Shown: positions 7,465-16,404, numbered from the stretch's first letter. The stretch is DNA of 64,000 nucleotides from Streptomyces sp. Tue6028 (GCF_002300165.1 NZ_MLCE01000006.1:62001-126000), one strand, 5' to 3'. The notes: generated by a model from the letters alone, not told the origin. Numbers and translations: made by a program.

Positions 7465-8256
7465 TCAGGAGGACTTCCGCCCGGTGATCCGTCCGACCCG
7501 CTCCCCCACACCCCACGTGGTGACGCGCCACAGCGCCTCCACCAGGATGTCGCGGCTCATCTTGGAGTCGCCGAGTTCCCGCTCCACGAAGGTGATGGGG
7601 ACCTCCACGACGTGGTAGCCCGCCTTCACCGCGCGGCGCGCGAGATCCACCTGGAAGCAGTAGCCCTGGGAGGCGACCTCGCCGAGTCCGAGGCCTTCGA
7701 GGGTCTCGCGCCGGAAGGCGCGGTAGCCGCCGGTGACGTCACGGATCGGCACGTCGAGCAGCACGCGCGAGTAGAGGCTGCCGCCGCGGGAGATGAACTC
7801 ACGGGACTTGGGCCAGTTCACCACCCGGCCGCCCGGCACCCAGCGGGAGCCGAGCACGAGGTCCGCGCCCTTGAGCGCGGTCAGCAGCCTCGGCAGCTCC
7901 TCGGGCTGGTGCGAGCCGTCGGCGTCCATCTCGATGAGCACGCCGTACCCGTTCTCGAGGCCCCAGCGGAAGCCCGCGAGATACGCGGCGCCGAGCCCTT
8001 CCTTGCCCTTGCGGTGCATCACCTGGACGTTGTCGTCCTCGGCGGCCAGCTCGTCGGCCAGCTTGCCGGTGCCGTCCGGGCTGTTGTCGTCGGCCACCAG
8101 GACGTGGGCCTCGGGCACGGCGGCGCGTACGCGGCCGACGATCCGCTTGATGTTCTCCGCCTCGTTGTAGGTCGGGATGATCACCAAGGCCGTGCCGAGC
8201 GGGCCGAACTGCCTCCCCTGGGCTTGTGCCGCGAGGGTCCCGTCGCCGTCGTTCAC
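7465..8256 (-). CDS. ppm1: Polyprenol monophosphomannose synthase (Ppm1-type GT2)
   Basis: A 263-aa family 2 glycosyltransferase of the dolichol-phosphate mannose synthase type. It would transfer mannose from GDP-mannose to polyprenyl phosphate, the donor for protein O-mannosylation in Streptomyces. Motifs: VIIPTYNEAENIKRIV, DDNSPDGTG, EMDADGSHQPEELPRL (DxD), GSRWVPGGRV and SRDILVEALWRVTTWG. There are no C-terminal membrane helices, as in other soluble Ppm1 proteins, and no fused Lnt domain. GTG at 8256 is chosen because AAGGGG sits 7 nt upstream and the fold starts right after; the longer open frame to 8787 lacks homology. Confidence 0.9.
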   Translation of the reverse strand: MNDGDGTLAAQAQGRQFGPLGTALVIIPTYNEAENIKRIVGRVRAAVPEAHVLVADDNSPDGTGKLADELAAEDDNVQVMHRKGKEGLGAAYLAGFRWGLENGYGVLIEMDADGSHQPEELPRLLTALKGADLVLGSRWVPGGRVVNWPKSREFISRGGSLYSRVLLDVPIRDVTGGYRAFRRETLEGLGLGEVASQGYCFQVDLARRAVKAGYHVVEVPITFVERELGDSKMSRDILVEALWRVTTWGVGERVGRITGRKSS

Positions 8257-8796
8257 TGCTGCCCCTTCATGTCCGTACGCAGAGGTCCACCATAGTGCGC
8301 CCAACCTGCACTCCTGCGTCTGCGCGTCAGTACCGGGGTGTCGATTCGACAAGAGCGGGGTAAGACTGCGTTTCCGGAGGCTGGAGACGTGTTGCGGGAT
8401 CGGGGCCCGGCGCCCTTCGGGCCGACCAGGGACCCGCTGGCTGCGAGTCGACCGAAAGCCGTTGTCTACTGAACGTCCGGGCCCCACCCGGGTCACACCT
8501 GCCGACTTGTCGGAACGTTCCCTCGCGTCGTGGCGCGGGCGCTGGGCCTGGCTCCCAGTGGTGGTGCGCCGGTGCGGCACATCACCCCTGACCCAGCGGC
8601 GCCTCGACGGCCGCGCGGAAGTTCCCCGGTCGGACGTCCGGTGGTGGACCCGGCCGAACCTACCGGCCCCCTGCCGCCCGGTGTCAACAGTCGTCTGAGC
8701 TGCGGTTTTCCACACAAACCCCTGGTCAGTGCGGAGGATGCGCAGGTCGCGCGACGAAGCCGCGGACGACGACGGGGGCCACGCCACCCCCGGACA
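8257..8796. other. 540-nt gap without a supported gene
   Basis: Between the glycosyltransferase and the amidohydrolase, both on the minus strand. Open frames exist on both strands, but none shows a recognisable domain or a good ribosome site. The only small feature noted is the palindrome GGAACGTTCC at 8512-8521. It presumably holds the glycosyltransferase promoter, which I cannot place. Confidence 0.5.
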
Positions 8797-10422
8797 TCAC
8801 TCGTTAGGCCGTACGAATACCGTCCGACCGCCGACGACGGTGCGCAGGCAGACGGGCAAGTCGCCTCCCGGGGTCAGATCCGGCAGTCCGGGCGTGCCGG
8901 ACCGGGGGTCCGTCGACCAGCGGGCGACGCGGTCGTCCGGGGCCTGTACGACGAGGTCGCCGGTGCGCCAGACGGCGTAGTCGGCGGGCGCACCGGGCAC
9001 CAGGATGCCCGCGTCGTCACGTCCGACGGCCCGCCAGCCGCCCCGCGTATGCGCCGTGAACCCGGCGCGTACGGACACCCGGTGCTCAGGTGTGCGGTGG
9101 AAGGCGGCGGCCCGTACGGTGCCCCACGGGTCGAGCGGGGTGACGGGGCTGTCGGAGCCGAACGCGAGCGGTACGCCGCTGCGCAGGAGGGCGGCGAAGG
9201 GGTTCAGCGCGCGAGCGCGTTCGGCGCCGAGACGCTGCGCGTACATGCCGTCCTCGCCGCCCCACAGCGCGTCGAAGGCGGGCTGCACGGAGGCGGTCAG
9301 GCCGAGCTCGGCGAAGCCCGCGATCGTCTCGGGGGTGAGCATCTCGGCGTGCTCGACGCGGTGCCGGGCGGCCCGGACCCGGGCCAGGCCGGCCTTCTCG
9401 GCGGCGGCGCGCACGCCCTCGACCACAGAGGCCACGGCGGCGTCGCCGATCGCGTGGAAGCCCGCCTGGAGGCCGGCCTCGGTGCAGGCCACCACGTGCG
9501 CGGCGACCGCGGCGGCGTCGAGGTAGGCGGTGCCGGTGTGCCCGGCGTCGGCGTAGGGCTGGTGCAGGCAGGCGGTGTGCGAGCCGAGGGAGCCGTCGGC
9601 GAAGAGGTCGCCCGCCGCGCCCAGCGCGCCGAGCGCGCGGGCCCTCTCGATGCCTTCCTCGCCCGCCTCGGCCCAGTAGCCGACGACCCGGGGGCCGGGC
9701 TCCTCGGCCGCGAGCCGCAGCAGGGCGGCGAAGTCGTCCTCCGAGGAGATGTCGGGGCCACCACATTCGTGCACGGAGCCGATGCCGAGCGAGGCGGCGT
9801 GCGCGAGGGCCGCGCGCTGGACCCGGGTGCGCTGCTCGCCGGTGACGGCGCCGAGGGCCGCGGCGCGCACGGCGTGGTGGGCGTCGCGGGTCAGGGGGCC
9901 GTCGGGCGAGTAACCGGCCTGGCCCGTGACGCCCGGGACCAGGTCGAGGAGCGCGGTGGTGACCACGGCCGAGTGCACGTCGATGCGGGAGAGGTAGAGG
10001 GGCCGGCCGCCGGTGGCCTCGTCGAGTGCGGCGCGCGTCGGGGACTGCCCGCCGGGCCAGCGGGCCGCGTCCCAGCCGTGCCCGAGCAGCACCCGGTCGC
10101 CGGGGTGGGCGGCGGCGAAGTCGCGCACCAGGGCGAGGGCCGTGTCCAGGGAGCGGGCGTCGGACAGCTCGAGGCCGCTGAGCGCGAGCCCGGTGGCGGT
10201 GGTGTGCACGTGCGCGTCCGTGAACGCCGGGGTGACCAGGGCGCCTTCGAGGTCCACGACCTCGTCGACCCCGTCCACGAAGGCGTCGGCCGCGCCCTCG
10301 GAGCCGACCCAGGCGACTTGTCCTCGCTCCACGACCATCGCGGTGGCGAAGGGGTCGGCGGGACTGTGGACCTCTCCACCGCGCAGCAGCACGGTGTCCG
10401 ACGAGGCGGTGCTCTCACTCAT
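8797..10422 (-). CDS. Amidohydrolase family protein (YtcJ-like)
   Basis: A 541-aa metal-dependent hydrolase of amidohydrolase family 3. The metal-site pattern is visible: DAHVHTTATG (HxH), GFHAIGDAAV, HRVEHAEML and FGSDSPVTPLDPWGT (final Asp). The N-terminal beta-sandwich (VLLRGGEVHSPADPFATAMVVERGQVAWVG) and the C-terminal return strand (DYAVW) are typical. The substrate is probably an N-substituted amide or cyclic imide, but YtcJ-like enzymes are mostly uncharacterised. ATG at 10422. The Lrp gene lies 66 nt upstream in the same direction, so they may be co-transcribed. Confidence 0.88.
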   Translation of the reverse strand: MSESTASSDTVLLRGGEVHSPADPFATAMVVERGQVAWVGSEGAADAFVDGVDEVVDLEGALVTPAFTDAHVHTTATGLALSGLELSDARSLDTALALVRDFAAAHPGDRVLLGHGWDAARWPGGQSPTRAALDEATGGRPLYLSRIDVHSAVVTTALLDLVPGVTGQAGYSPDGPLTRDAHHAVRAAALGAVTGEQRTRVQRAALAHAASLGIGSVHECGGPDISSEDDFAALLRLAAEEPGPRVVGYWAEAGEEGIERARALGALGAAGDLFADGSLGSHTACLHQPYADAGHTGTAYLDAAAVAAHVVACTEAGLQAGFHAIGDAAVASVVEGVRAAAEKAGLARVRAARHRVEHAEMLTPETIAGFAELGLTASVQPAFDALWGGEDGMYAQRLGAERARALNPFAALLRSGVPLAFGSDSPVTPLDPWGTVRAAAFHRTPEHRVSVRAGFTAHTRGGWRAVGRDDAGILVPGAPADYAVWRTGDLVVQAPDDRVARWSTDPRSGTPGLPDLTPGGDLPVCLRTVVGGRTVFVRPNE

Positions 10423-10488
10423 GGGGACAGTCTCGCGCCTGCCGGCACGCTCCCCGCGCGCGGGGCCCGCAAAAGGGGGCGAACGACG

Positions 10489-10929
10489 TCAGATCCTGGG
10501 CGGTCGGGCCTCGTAGGGGGTGGACAGCACGACCGTCGTACGGGTCGACACACCCGCCAGGGTGCGCAGCCGGGCGAGGAGCTCCTCCAGCTCGTGCGGG
10601 GTGGAGACGCGCACCTTGAGGATGTAGTTCTCGTCGCCGGCGACGCTGTGGCAGGCCTCGATCTCCGGGACGTCGGCGAGACGCTCCGCGATGTCGTCCG
10701 GGGCGCTGGGGTCGAACGGTTTCACCGAGATGAAGGCGGTCATGGGCAGCCCGACGGCCTCCGGGTCCACGACCGCCGCGTAGCCGCGGATCACGCCGCG
10801 CTGCTCCAGCCGACGCACCCGCTGATGCACGGCGGACGTGGACAGGCCGGTGGCCTTGCCCAAGTCGGTGTAACTCATCCGCCCGTCTGCGACGAGCAGC
10901 TGCACAATCTGTCGGTCCAGCTCCTCCAT
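10489..10929 (-). CDS. Lrp/AsnC family transcription regulator
   Basis: A 146-aa regulator: AsnC-type helix-turn-helix at about 1-50 (LDRQIVQLLVADGRMSYTDLGKATGLSTSAVHQRVRRLEQRG) and an RAM ligand domain at about 65-140 (ISVKPFDPSAPDDIAERLADVPEIEACHSVAGDENYILKVRV, with the conserved G-D/E-x-N/D turn). Normal family length. Lrp proteins assemble as octamers and respond to amino acids; the ligand is unknown. It precedes the amidohydrolase, a plausible target. It is a different protein from the Lrp at 61.2 kb. Confidence 0.93.
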   Translation of the reverse strand: MEELDRQIVQLLVADGRMSYTDLGKATGLSTSAVHQRVRRLEQRGVIRGYAAVVDPEAVGLPMTAFISVKPFDPSAPDDIAERLADVPEIEACHSVAGDENYILKVRVSTPHELEELLARLRTLAGVSTRTTVVLSTPYEARPPRI

Positions 10930-11195
10930 GACGCAAGAACTTACAGGGCGCTTGATCCCCCGGATACCTCAGCGGCGCAGGTCATACCCTGTTTGTGATG
11001 TGTCTGTGCGTGAGCCGTGCGGCGCGCGGGGGACAAAACGACCGCGCCGGGCACCTGCACACGGCATGTGACGAACACCACACGCATGCAACCGGGTCCG
11101 TGATGTTCTCGTGATTACCGCAGAGACCGGACGGGAAGTGCTTGCTGTGGTCGAGGCCGCAGCGCCTTGTCGGCCCACCCGAGGGGGAGAATCCC

Positions 11196-11633
11196 ATGCA
11201 GAGTCTTAAGCGCCCTGGTCGTACGGCACCCAAGCGGCAGCAGCCGGTTGTCGAGCCCGAGCCGGAGGGCGTCGAACCGGACGCCCTGGACGGCGAGGAG
11301 TTCGACGCGTACGACACCTTCGAGATGTACCGGGTGACCTGCCCGGACTGCGCGCAGCCCATCGCGCTCCTGGCTGACGAGGAGTTCCTGCCGGAGCACG
11401 CGCTGTGCGCCTCGCCGTGGAACCCGTTCGGGCTCACGGTCTGCTCGGGTACCGGCCGCGCGGCGGCCGACGCACGACCCGCGGACGAGTCCGCGGAACC
11501 CCAACAGCAGGACATGGCCCTGCTGTTGACGCTCCCTCAGGGGCTCGACTGGCGCATGCAGCCGTTCTCCCACGTGGGTGGTCCGGGCTCGCGCCCGATG
11601 CGCATCCCCGTGATGCCGCGCCAGGCCGCCTGA
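11196..11633 (+). CDS. Conserved hypothetical protein with CPxC motif
   Basis: A 145-aa protein I recognise only as a Streptomyces conserved hypothetical. ATG at 11196 with GAGGGGGAG 6 nt upstream; the frame continues upstream but without a better start. After an acidic, Pro-rich stretch (about 18-40) comes YRVTCPDCAQPIALLADEEFLPEHALC, a CPxC plus later cysteines that could bind zinc, then a Gly/Pro-rich C-terminus. No membrane segment. Divergent from the Lrp gene across a 266-nt gap and convergent with the phosphotransferase 10 nt away. Function unknown. Confidence 0.75.
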   Translation: MQSLKRPGRTAPKRQQPVVEPEPEGVEPDALDGEEFDAYDTFEMYRVTCPDCAQPIALLADEEFLPEHALCASPWNPFGLTVCSGTGRAAADARPADESAEPQQQDMALLLTLPQGLDWRMQPFSHVGGPGSRPMRIPVMPRQAA

Positions 11634-11643
11634 CGCCGCGGAC

Positions 11644-12756
11644 TCAGCGGCCGACGCCCGGTCCGTCCCAGTAACTGCCCTGCACCATGGCACGCAGGCT
11701 GTCGTGGTGCAGGATCAGTGTGTCCGGGTCCGCGGGTACGGCGACCTCGCCGAAGTGCGCCTGGCGGTAGGCGACGCGCAGCATGACGATCGCGTGCCGC
11801 AGCGCGGCGTACAGGGTGTAGAAGTCCATGTCCCGCGGTACGTGGCCGGTGAGTTCGGCGTAGCGCCGCTCGACGCGGTCGCGGCGCAGGAAACCGGGCA
11901 GGCCTGCCTGGCCGAAGCCCACGGTGAGGTCCTGGAAGAAGCGGTGCAGATAGACGGTCCAGCCGAGGTCGACCTCGCGCGGGGCCGGGGCCGCCATCTC
12001 CCAGTCGAGGACGGCGGCCGGTTCGAAGCCGTCGTAGACGACGTTCCCGATGCGCGCGTCACCCCAGTTGAGCACCGCCTCGCCCTCCTCGCGCGGCCAG
12101 AGCTCCTCAAGACGGTCGAAGGCGCTCTCGATGAGCGGTGAGCGCGACAGGCCGTCAGTCACCCATGCGTAGTAGGCGTGTTGGGATGCGACGTGTCGGC
12201 GCAGCGGGCTGCCGTCGCCGGGCAGCGCCAGGAAGTCGGCCTCCTTCACGGGCACCTGGTCGTGCAGTCGGGCCAGGAGTCCGATCGACGCCGCCTCCAG
12301 GTGCGCGCGCTCGTCGTCGCTCGCCGCGTGCAGCCAGTTCCCCTCGTACGTGTAGGGCATCACGTCGGGTGGCACGCGCCCGTCGACCCGTTCCATGACG
12401 AAGAAGGGCGCCCCGAGCGGCGCCGGGTCCTCCTCCAGCCAGAGCACCCGTGGCACCGGCAGGTCGGTGCGCTCGCCGACCAGGCGCATGGTGCGGTACT
12501 GCCGCGGCATGTCGTACACAGGGAACACGGTGTACGCCGACGGGTCCGCCGCGAGTCTCAACGCGCAGCCCCGCAGCGGTGGTTCGGGATGCTCGATGTC
12601 GAACAGGAGGGTCTCGCTGGACATTCCGTTGGACGCGGGGACGGTCACGTCGACGGCCGCGGCGCCGGGCAGCCTCGTCCGCAGCCAGGCGGTCAGCCGG
12701 CGCGCCAGCTCCTCGGGTTCGCGGGTGGTCGTGCGGGGGCGTGGTGCGGTGGCCAT
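11644..12756 (-). CDS. Phosphotransferase family protein (APH fold, ACAD10/LvaA-like)
   Basis: A 370-aa aminoglycoside-phosphotransferase-fold kinase. The catalytic loop is LNWGDARIGNVVYDG, where WGD replaces HGD but the Asp and the Asn five residues later are kept; VLDWEMAAPAPREVDLGW supplies the metal Asp. The WGDARIGN form is typical of the ACAD10/LvaA branch, which phosphorylates hydroxyacyl-CoA substrates, so an acyl or alcohol substrate is more likely than an antibiotic. The preceding gene ends 13 nt upstream, giving a two-gene operon. An acyl-CoA dehydrogenase gene lies 2.2 kb upstream on the same strand; a functional link is inference only. Confidence 0.82.
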   Translation of the reverse strand: MATAPRPRTTTREPEELARRLTAWLRTRLPGAAAVDVTVPASNGMSSETLLFDIEHPEPPLRGCALRLAADPSAYTVFPVYDMPRQYRTMRLVGERTDLPVPRVLWLEEDPAPLGAPFFVMERVDGRVPPDVMPYTYEGNWLHAASDDERAHLEAASIGLLARLHDQVPVKEADFLALPGDGSPLRRHVASQHAYYAWVTDGLSRSPLIESAFDRLEELWPREEGEAVLNWGDARIGNVVYDGFEPAAVLDWEMAAPAPREVDLGWTVYLHRFFQDLTVGFGQAGLPGFLRRDRVERRYAELTGHVPRDMDFYTLYAALRHAIVMLRVAYRQAHFGEVAVPADPDTLILHHDSLRAMVQGSYWDGPGVGR

Positions 12757-12769
12757 CTGACCACTCCCA

Positions 12770-13882
12770 TCAGGGCGCTACGGAGTCGAAGCCGGTGAAG
12801 CCGCTCGGGTCGTGGCGGCCGAACGAGCCGTGCTCGAAGATCCCGTGACCGACCTGCCCGTCGAGGGTGAAGCGGGCCGCGTGGTCGACGACCCCGTACG
12901 CGGCGAGCGGATGCGCGGCGGGTTCGGCGAGGTCGTAGACGCGGCGGTCGGTCCAGTCGCGACCGCGCCAGGTGCCGTGCTGCCAGTCGTCGGCGGGTGG
13001 ATAGCCCGCGCCGACGGCGAGCGGTGACGAGGTCAGCACCTGCACGCCCAGTTCCAGGGGTTTGCGGTCGACGGGGTCCGTGAGGTGGACGACGGCCGAG
13101 GTGGGCTCGCGCGTACCGGACCGGTAGGTGATGTCGGCCTGGGGCCAGCCGAGTTGGAGATCACGGTGGCCTTCGCGCACGAGGGTCGCGTCGTTGAGCG
13201 AGCGATGGCCGTCGGCGTCCTCCTGCACGACGACCATGAGGAAGCGGTCGTCGAAGCGGACGGGGCACCAGATCCAGTGGAACCCCTCGGTGGGGTTCTC
13301 CTCCGCGAGCCGACCGCCCTCCTCCCCCGGGGTCGGACGCACTCCCCAGCTGCGGTCGCGGGTGCCGGTCCACTCGCCCGCCGAGACGCGTATCTCCTCG
13401 CCGTCGACGCGGATGACGCCCTGGACGCCGCCCGCCTGCACGAAGCGGCGCCCCTCCAGCGTCAGACGGCCACCGCGGCGCTGGATGTGGTGCGGCTCCC
13501 ACAGGGCCGGGAAGCCGGCGGTCCAGGTGATGTCGTAGGACAGGCAGTCGTCGTCCGACTGGAGGCGCAGGCGGCGCAGCGGCTCCTCGACGGTGATCCG
13601 CAGTGGGCCGACGGCGAGGTTCATGCGGTCGTCGCCGAGCGCGTCCGACGCCCGTACCGCGTGCAGGCGGTCTCCGAGACGCAGGGTGGCGTAGGCGTCG
13701 ATCACGCCGAGGTTCGGATAGACGCCGAGGCCGAGGATCAGCAGCGCTCCGCCCTGGTGGTCGAGGACGTGGAAGATGCAGCGGTCGTACGCGTTCCGGT
13801 CACCGGTGGCGACGTGCCTCATGGACAGGGGCACCTGGTGCACCGGGTACTCGTCGAGGGCAACGGGACGGTCGTCGGGCAC
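12770..13882 (-). CDS. Uncharacterised beta-rich protein paired with the phosphotransferase
   Basis: A 370-aa protein without signal peptide or membrane helix. The GTG at 13882 is preferred because AGGGAGG lies 6 nt upstream; the ATG at 13915 has no ribosome site. The sequence is rich in Trp and short beta-strand-like stretches (GFHWIWCPVRFDDRFLMVVVQEDADG, WTGTRDRSWGVRP, GTWRGRDWTDRRVYDL), reminiscent of AttH/CrtC-type lipocalin-like proteins. I cannot assign a reaction. Thirteen nucleotides separate it from the phosphotransferase, so the two probably act together, perhaps on a lipid- or terpenoid-like substrate (inference). Confidence 0.75.
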   Translation of the reverse strand: MPDDRPVALDEYPVHQVPLSMRHVATGDRNAYDRCIFHVLDHQGGALLILGLGVYPNLGVIDAYATLRLGDRLHAVRASDALGDDRMNLAVGPLRITVEEPLRRLRLQSDDDCLSYDITWTAGFPALWEPHHIQRRGGRLTLEGRRFVQAGGVQGVIRVDGEEIRVSAGEWTGTRDRSWGVRPTPGEEGGRLAEENPTEGFHWIWCPVRFDDRFLMVVVQEDADGHRSLNDATLVREGHRDLQLGWPQADITYRSGTREPTSAVVHLTDPVDRKPLELGVQVLTSSPLAVGAGYPPADDWQHGTWRGRDWTDRRVYDLAEPAAHPLAAYGVVDHAARFTLDGQVGHGIFEHGSFGRHDPSGFTGFDSVAP

Positions 13883-14161
13883 GGCAGGCCTCCCTGGACG
13901 CACGGCGGTCGACATCGCGCGACAGGGTGCGGCCCGGGCACGACGGCGAATTGACGGTACGTCAGATATCGCCGCACGGCCAGATCCCGCACGCCGGGCG
14001 ATGCGACCCGCGACGACATGCCGCGGTCCGGGCGATATGCCTCCGCGACCGCATGACGCGGCCGGTGCGATACACACAGCAACCGCATGCCGCGGCCCGC
14101 GCGGAGCGCCTCGGCATCGCGTGCCGCGCCCCGGCCCGGACGCCGGACATCACGCGCCGGA

Positions 14162-14269
14162 CGGCGCCCGGTGGGGGCGGGACGCCCGGTGAAGGCGGGA
14201 CACTCAGTGAAGGCCGGACGCCCGGTGAAGGCAGGACGCCCGGTGAAGGCGGGACGCCCAGTGAAGGCC
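14162..14269. repeat. 18-bp tandem repeat in an 856-nt gene-poor gap
   Basis: Five 18-bp units of the form GGACGCCCGGTGAAGGCG run from 14180 to 14269, with a degenerate copy at 14162-14179 and a decayed start of another after 14269. The 18-bp period keeps all frames open (for example RPVKAG units), which creates spurious frames on both strands. The surrounding gap 13883-14738 contains no gene that I can support. Confidence 0.8.
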
Positions 14270-14738
14270 GGACGCCCGGCTCCGCACGTCGCGGGGCACA
14301 CCCTGGCACCGGAGCCACACTCGGGCCCCAGGACGGCGGAGCACCCCACACAGGACCGCAGCACCTCGGGCGAGGCCCCAGCCGGACCGCACGCCGCGGC
14401 CGGGCACCCCTGACCGAGCACGACACCCGGGCCGGCGAGCCCGCGGGCGACCGCAGGCGCGGCCGGGGAGGGGCGGCTCGATCACGGACCGCCTCACCGG
14501 ATGCGCGCGCCCCACAGACCCCATGCGAAAGCACCGGTCACGGGCGGGCCACGCCAAGATGGCGCGCTCCCACGGGCGGCCGCGAGCACGCCGACCACGC
14601 GGTGGGCCACACCGGGCAGGGGCCCGCCCGTCGGCGTCCAGGCGCCGCGCCCGGCAGGCCCCCGTACGGGCTTCGAGTGAACTCACGGTCGATTCCGTGC
14701 GCGGGTGACCTGCCCGGCCGCCCGCGCGTTGCCCCGGT

Positions 14739-14993
14739 ATGACCCCCACCTACTCCGCGACCGGTCGTCGGCGCCGGATCTTCGTCCCCGCTCCGACAGA
14801 ACCGGTTCGGCAGGGGCCCCCGCCGAACCCGGATCCGCCCATCTACCGCGCCCTGATGCGCACCTGGGCCGATCGCGGACGCACGCTGCCGGGGCGGCAC
14901 GACCCGGAGTGGGTCAGACTGGCCGCCCCGTCGGCGATGTACGGGTACGCGCAGATCAGCGCGAGTCGGGACCCGCGAGGTGACGCGCGATGA
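14739..14993 (+). CDS. Small conserved hypothetical protein
   Basis: An 84-aa protein starting ATG at 14739 (MTPTYSATGRRRRIFVPAPTE). Its composition is that of a real protein, with a structured-looking stretch (DPPIYRALMRTWADRGRTLPGRHDPEWVRLAAP), unlike the shadow frames around it. I believe similar small proteins occur in other streptomycetes but cannot confirm it here. No ribosome site is visible, so it may be leaderless or weakly translated. Its last 38 nt overlap the 3' end of the acyl-CoA dehydrogenase tail to tail. No function known. Confidence 0.6.
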   Translation: MTPTYSATGRRRRIFVPAPTEPVRQGPPPNPDPPIYRALMRTWADRGRTLPGRHDPEWVRLAAPSAMYGYAQISASRDPRGDAR

Positions 14994-16164
14994 CCATGCG
15001 CTGGATCTGATTGGTGCCCTCGACGATCTGGAGCACCTTGGCCTCGCGCATGTAGCGCTCGGCGGGGAAGTCGGCGGTGTAGCCGTAGCCGCCGAGCACC
15101 TGCACGGCGTCCGTGGTCACCTTCATCGCCGTGTCCGTGCACAGCAGCTTGGCCATGGCCGCCTGCTTGGAGAACGGCCGTCCCGCGTCGCGCAGCCGCG
15201 CCGCGGCCAGGTACAGCGCGCGGCCCGCCTCGATCTGCGTCGCCATGTCCGCGAGCATGAAGCGCAGTCCCTGGAAGTCCGAGATGGGACGCCCGAACTG
15301 CTGACGGCCGGTCGCGTAGGCCACGGCCTCGTCGAGCGCCGCCTGGGCCAGGCCGATCGCGCACGCGGCGATGCCGAGGCGTCCGGAGTCGAGCGCGGAC
15401 AGGGCGATGGCGAACCCCTGGCCCTCTTCGCCGAGCCGGCGGTCGTCGGAGATCCGCACCCCGTCGAGGTGGACCTGGGCGGTGGGCGAGCCCTTCATGC
15501 CCATCTTCTTCTCCGGCGGCGCGGCGCTCAGCCCCTCGGCGTCCCCCGGCACCAGGAAGGCCGTGATGCCGCGGGGCCCCTCGCCGCCGCTGCGGGCGAG
15601 CACGGTGTAGAAGTCGGCGACACCGCCGTGCGTGATCCAGGCCTTGGTGCCGGTGATCACCCACTCTCCCCCGCTCCCGGTTCCGCCCGAACGGGAGGGG
15701 TCCCCGTCCTCGCGCACGGCCTTGGTGCGCAGTGAGGCGGCGTCCGACCCGGAGGACGGCTCGGAGAGGCAGTAGGCGCCGAGGAGTCCGCCGCCGAGCA
15801 TCGCGGGCAGGTGCTCGACCTGCTGCTCCTTGGTGCCGTAGTTCGCGAGGGCGTGGCAGGCGAGCGTGTGCACGCTGACGCCGAGGCCGACGGTGAGGCG
15901 GGCCGTGGCGAGCTCTTCGAGTACCTGGAGGTAGACCTCGTACGGCTGGTCGCCGCCGCCGTACTCGGAGTCGTAGGGCAGACCGAGCAGACCCGATTCG
16001 GACAGCAGCCCGAAGACGTCGCGCGGGAAGCGTCCGGCGTCCTCCTCCTCGGCCGCCTTCGGGGCGATCTCACGCTGCGCGATGTCGCGGACGAGCGAGA
16101 TCAGATCCCGGGCCTCGTCCGTGGGCAGTTGACGGTCCACCGGCTGCGGGGCGCGGTCGGGCAT
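14956..16164 (-). CDS. Acyl-CoA dehydrogenase
   Basis: A 402-aa FAD-dependent acyl-CoA dehydrogenase introducing a 2,3 double bond in an acyl-CoA. Conserved blocks are present: CLSEPSSGSDAASLRT, WVITGTKAWITHGGVADFYTVLAR, AYATGRQQFGRPISDFQGLRFMLADM and VQVLGGYGYTADFPAERYMREAKVLQIVEGTNQIQRMVIARHL, with the catalytic Glu in IVEGT. ATG at 16164 has GGAGGAG 9 nt upstream; the open frame beyond is not coding. A small insertion with Gly/Ser (SRSGGTGSGG, about 160) is unusual. Chain-length preference cannot be told. Divergent from the chitinase gene. Confidence 0.93.
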   Translation of the reverse strand: MPDRAPQPVDRQLPTDEARDLISLVRDIAQREIAPKAAEEEDAGRFPRDVFGLLSESGLLGLPYDSEYGGGDQPYEVYLQVLEELATARLTVGLGVSVHTLACHALANYGTKEQQVEHLPAMLGGGLLGAYCLSEPSSGSDAASLRTKAVREDGDPSRSGGTGSGGEWVITGTKAWITHGGVADFYTVLARSGGEGPRGITAFLVPGDAEGLSAAPPEKKMGMKGSPTAQVHLDGVRISDDRRLGEEGQGFAIALSALDSGRLGIAACAIGLAQAALDEAVAYATGRQQFGRPISDFQGLRFMLADMATQIEAGRALYLAAARLRDAGRPFSKQAAMAKLLCTDTAMKVTTDAVQVLGGYGYTADFPAERYMREAKVLQIVEGTNQIQRMVIARHLAGPDSR

Positions 16165-16361
16165 GGCGACGCTCTCCTCCCTGTCGGGCACATCGGCGGA
16201 CGCACACCTGGGTGGGGCTGCTCCGCCGGGTCTCACCTGGCCCAGCCGATGCTCCCGCTCCGGGTTGCGGAACGCGCTGATCAGCGGCTGTGGCGCTGTG
16301 AGTATGCCCGATCGGAGGCACCGAGTCACCAGTTAACGACCGCTTACTCAAAGAAAGGGAA

Positions 16362-16404
16362 ATTGGTCCGAACCATTGACGCACTGGTCTAGTCCTCCTA
16401 GGGT
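16362..16404 (+). promoter_or_regulatory. Chitinase promoter with two DasR-like operators
   Basis: A housekeeping-type promoter TTGACG (16376-16381) - 17 nt - TAGGGT (16399-16404). ATTGGTCCGAACCATT (16362-16377) overlaps the -35 box and ACTGGTCTAGTCCTCC (16383-16398) fills the spacer; both resemble the DasR consensus ANTGGTCTAGACCANT. Paired repeats of this kind straddling the promoter are known from Streptomyces chitinase genes, where DasR represses and chitin-derived aminosugars relieve. Confidence 0.85.

Noticed and set aside
8177..8698. 173-aa plus-strand frame in the gap after the glycosyltransferase
   Set aside because: Its first part is antisense to the glycosyltransferase and the rest is Arg/Pro-rich without domain or ribosome site.
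13915..14742. Several 100-380-aa frames around the 18-bp repeat
   Set aside because: They result from the frame-preserving 18-bp period and high GC; composition is Arg/Pro/Gly low-complexity and differs by frame.
14956..14993. Overlap of the 84-aa gene and the acyl-CoA dehydrogenase as evidence against the small gene
   Set aside because: Tail-to-tail overlaps also occur here between well-supported genes (41194-41234 and 44540-44558), so overlap alone is no argument.
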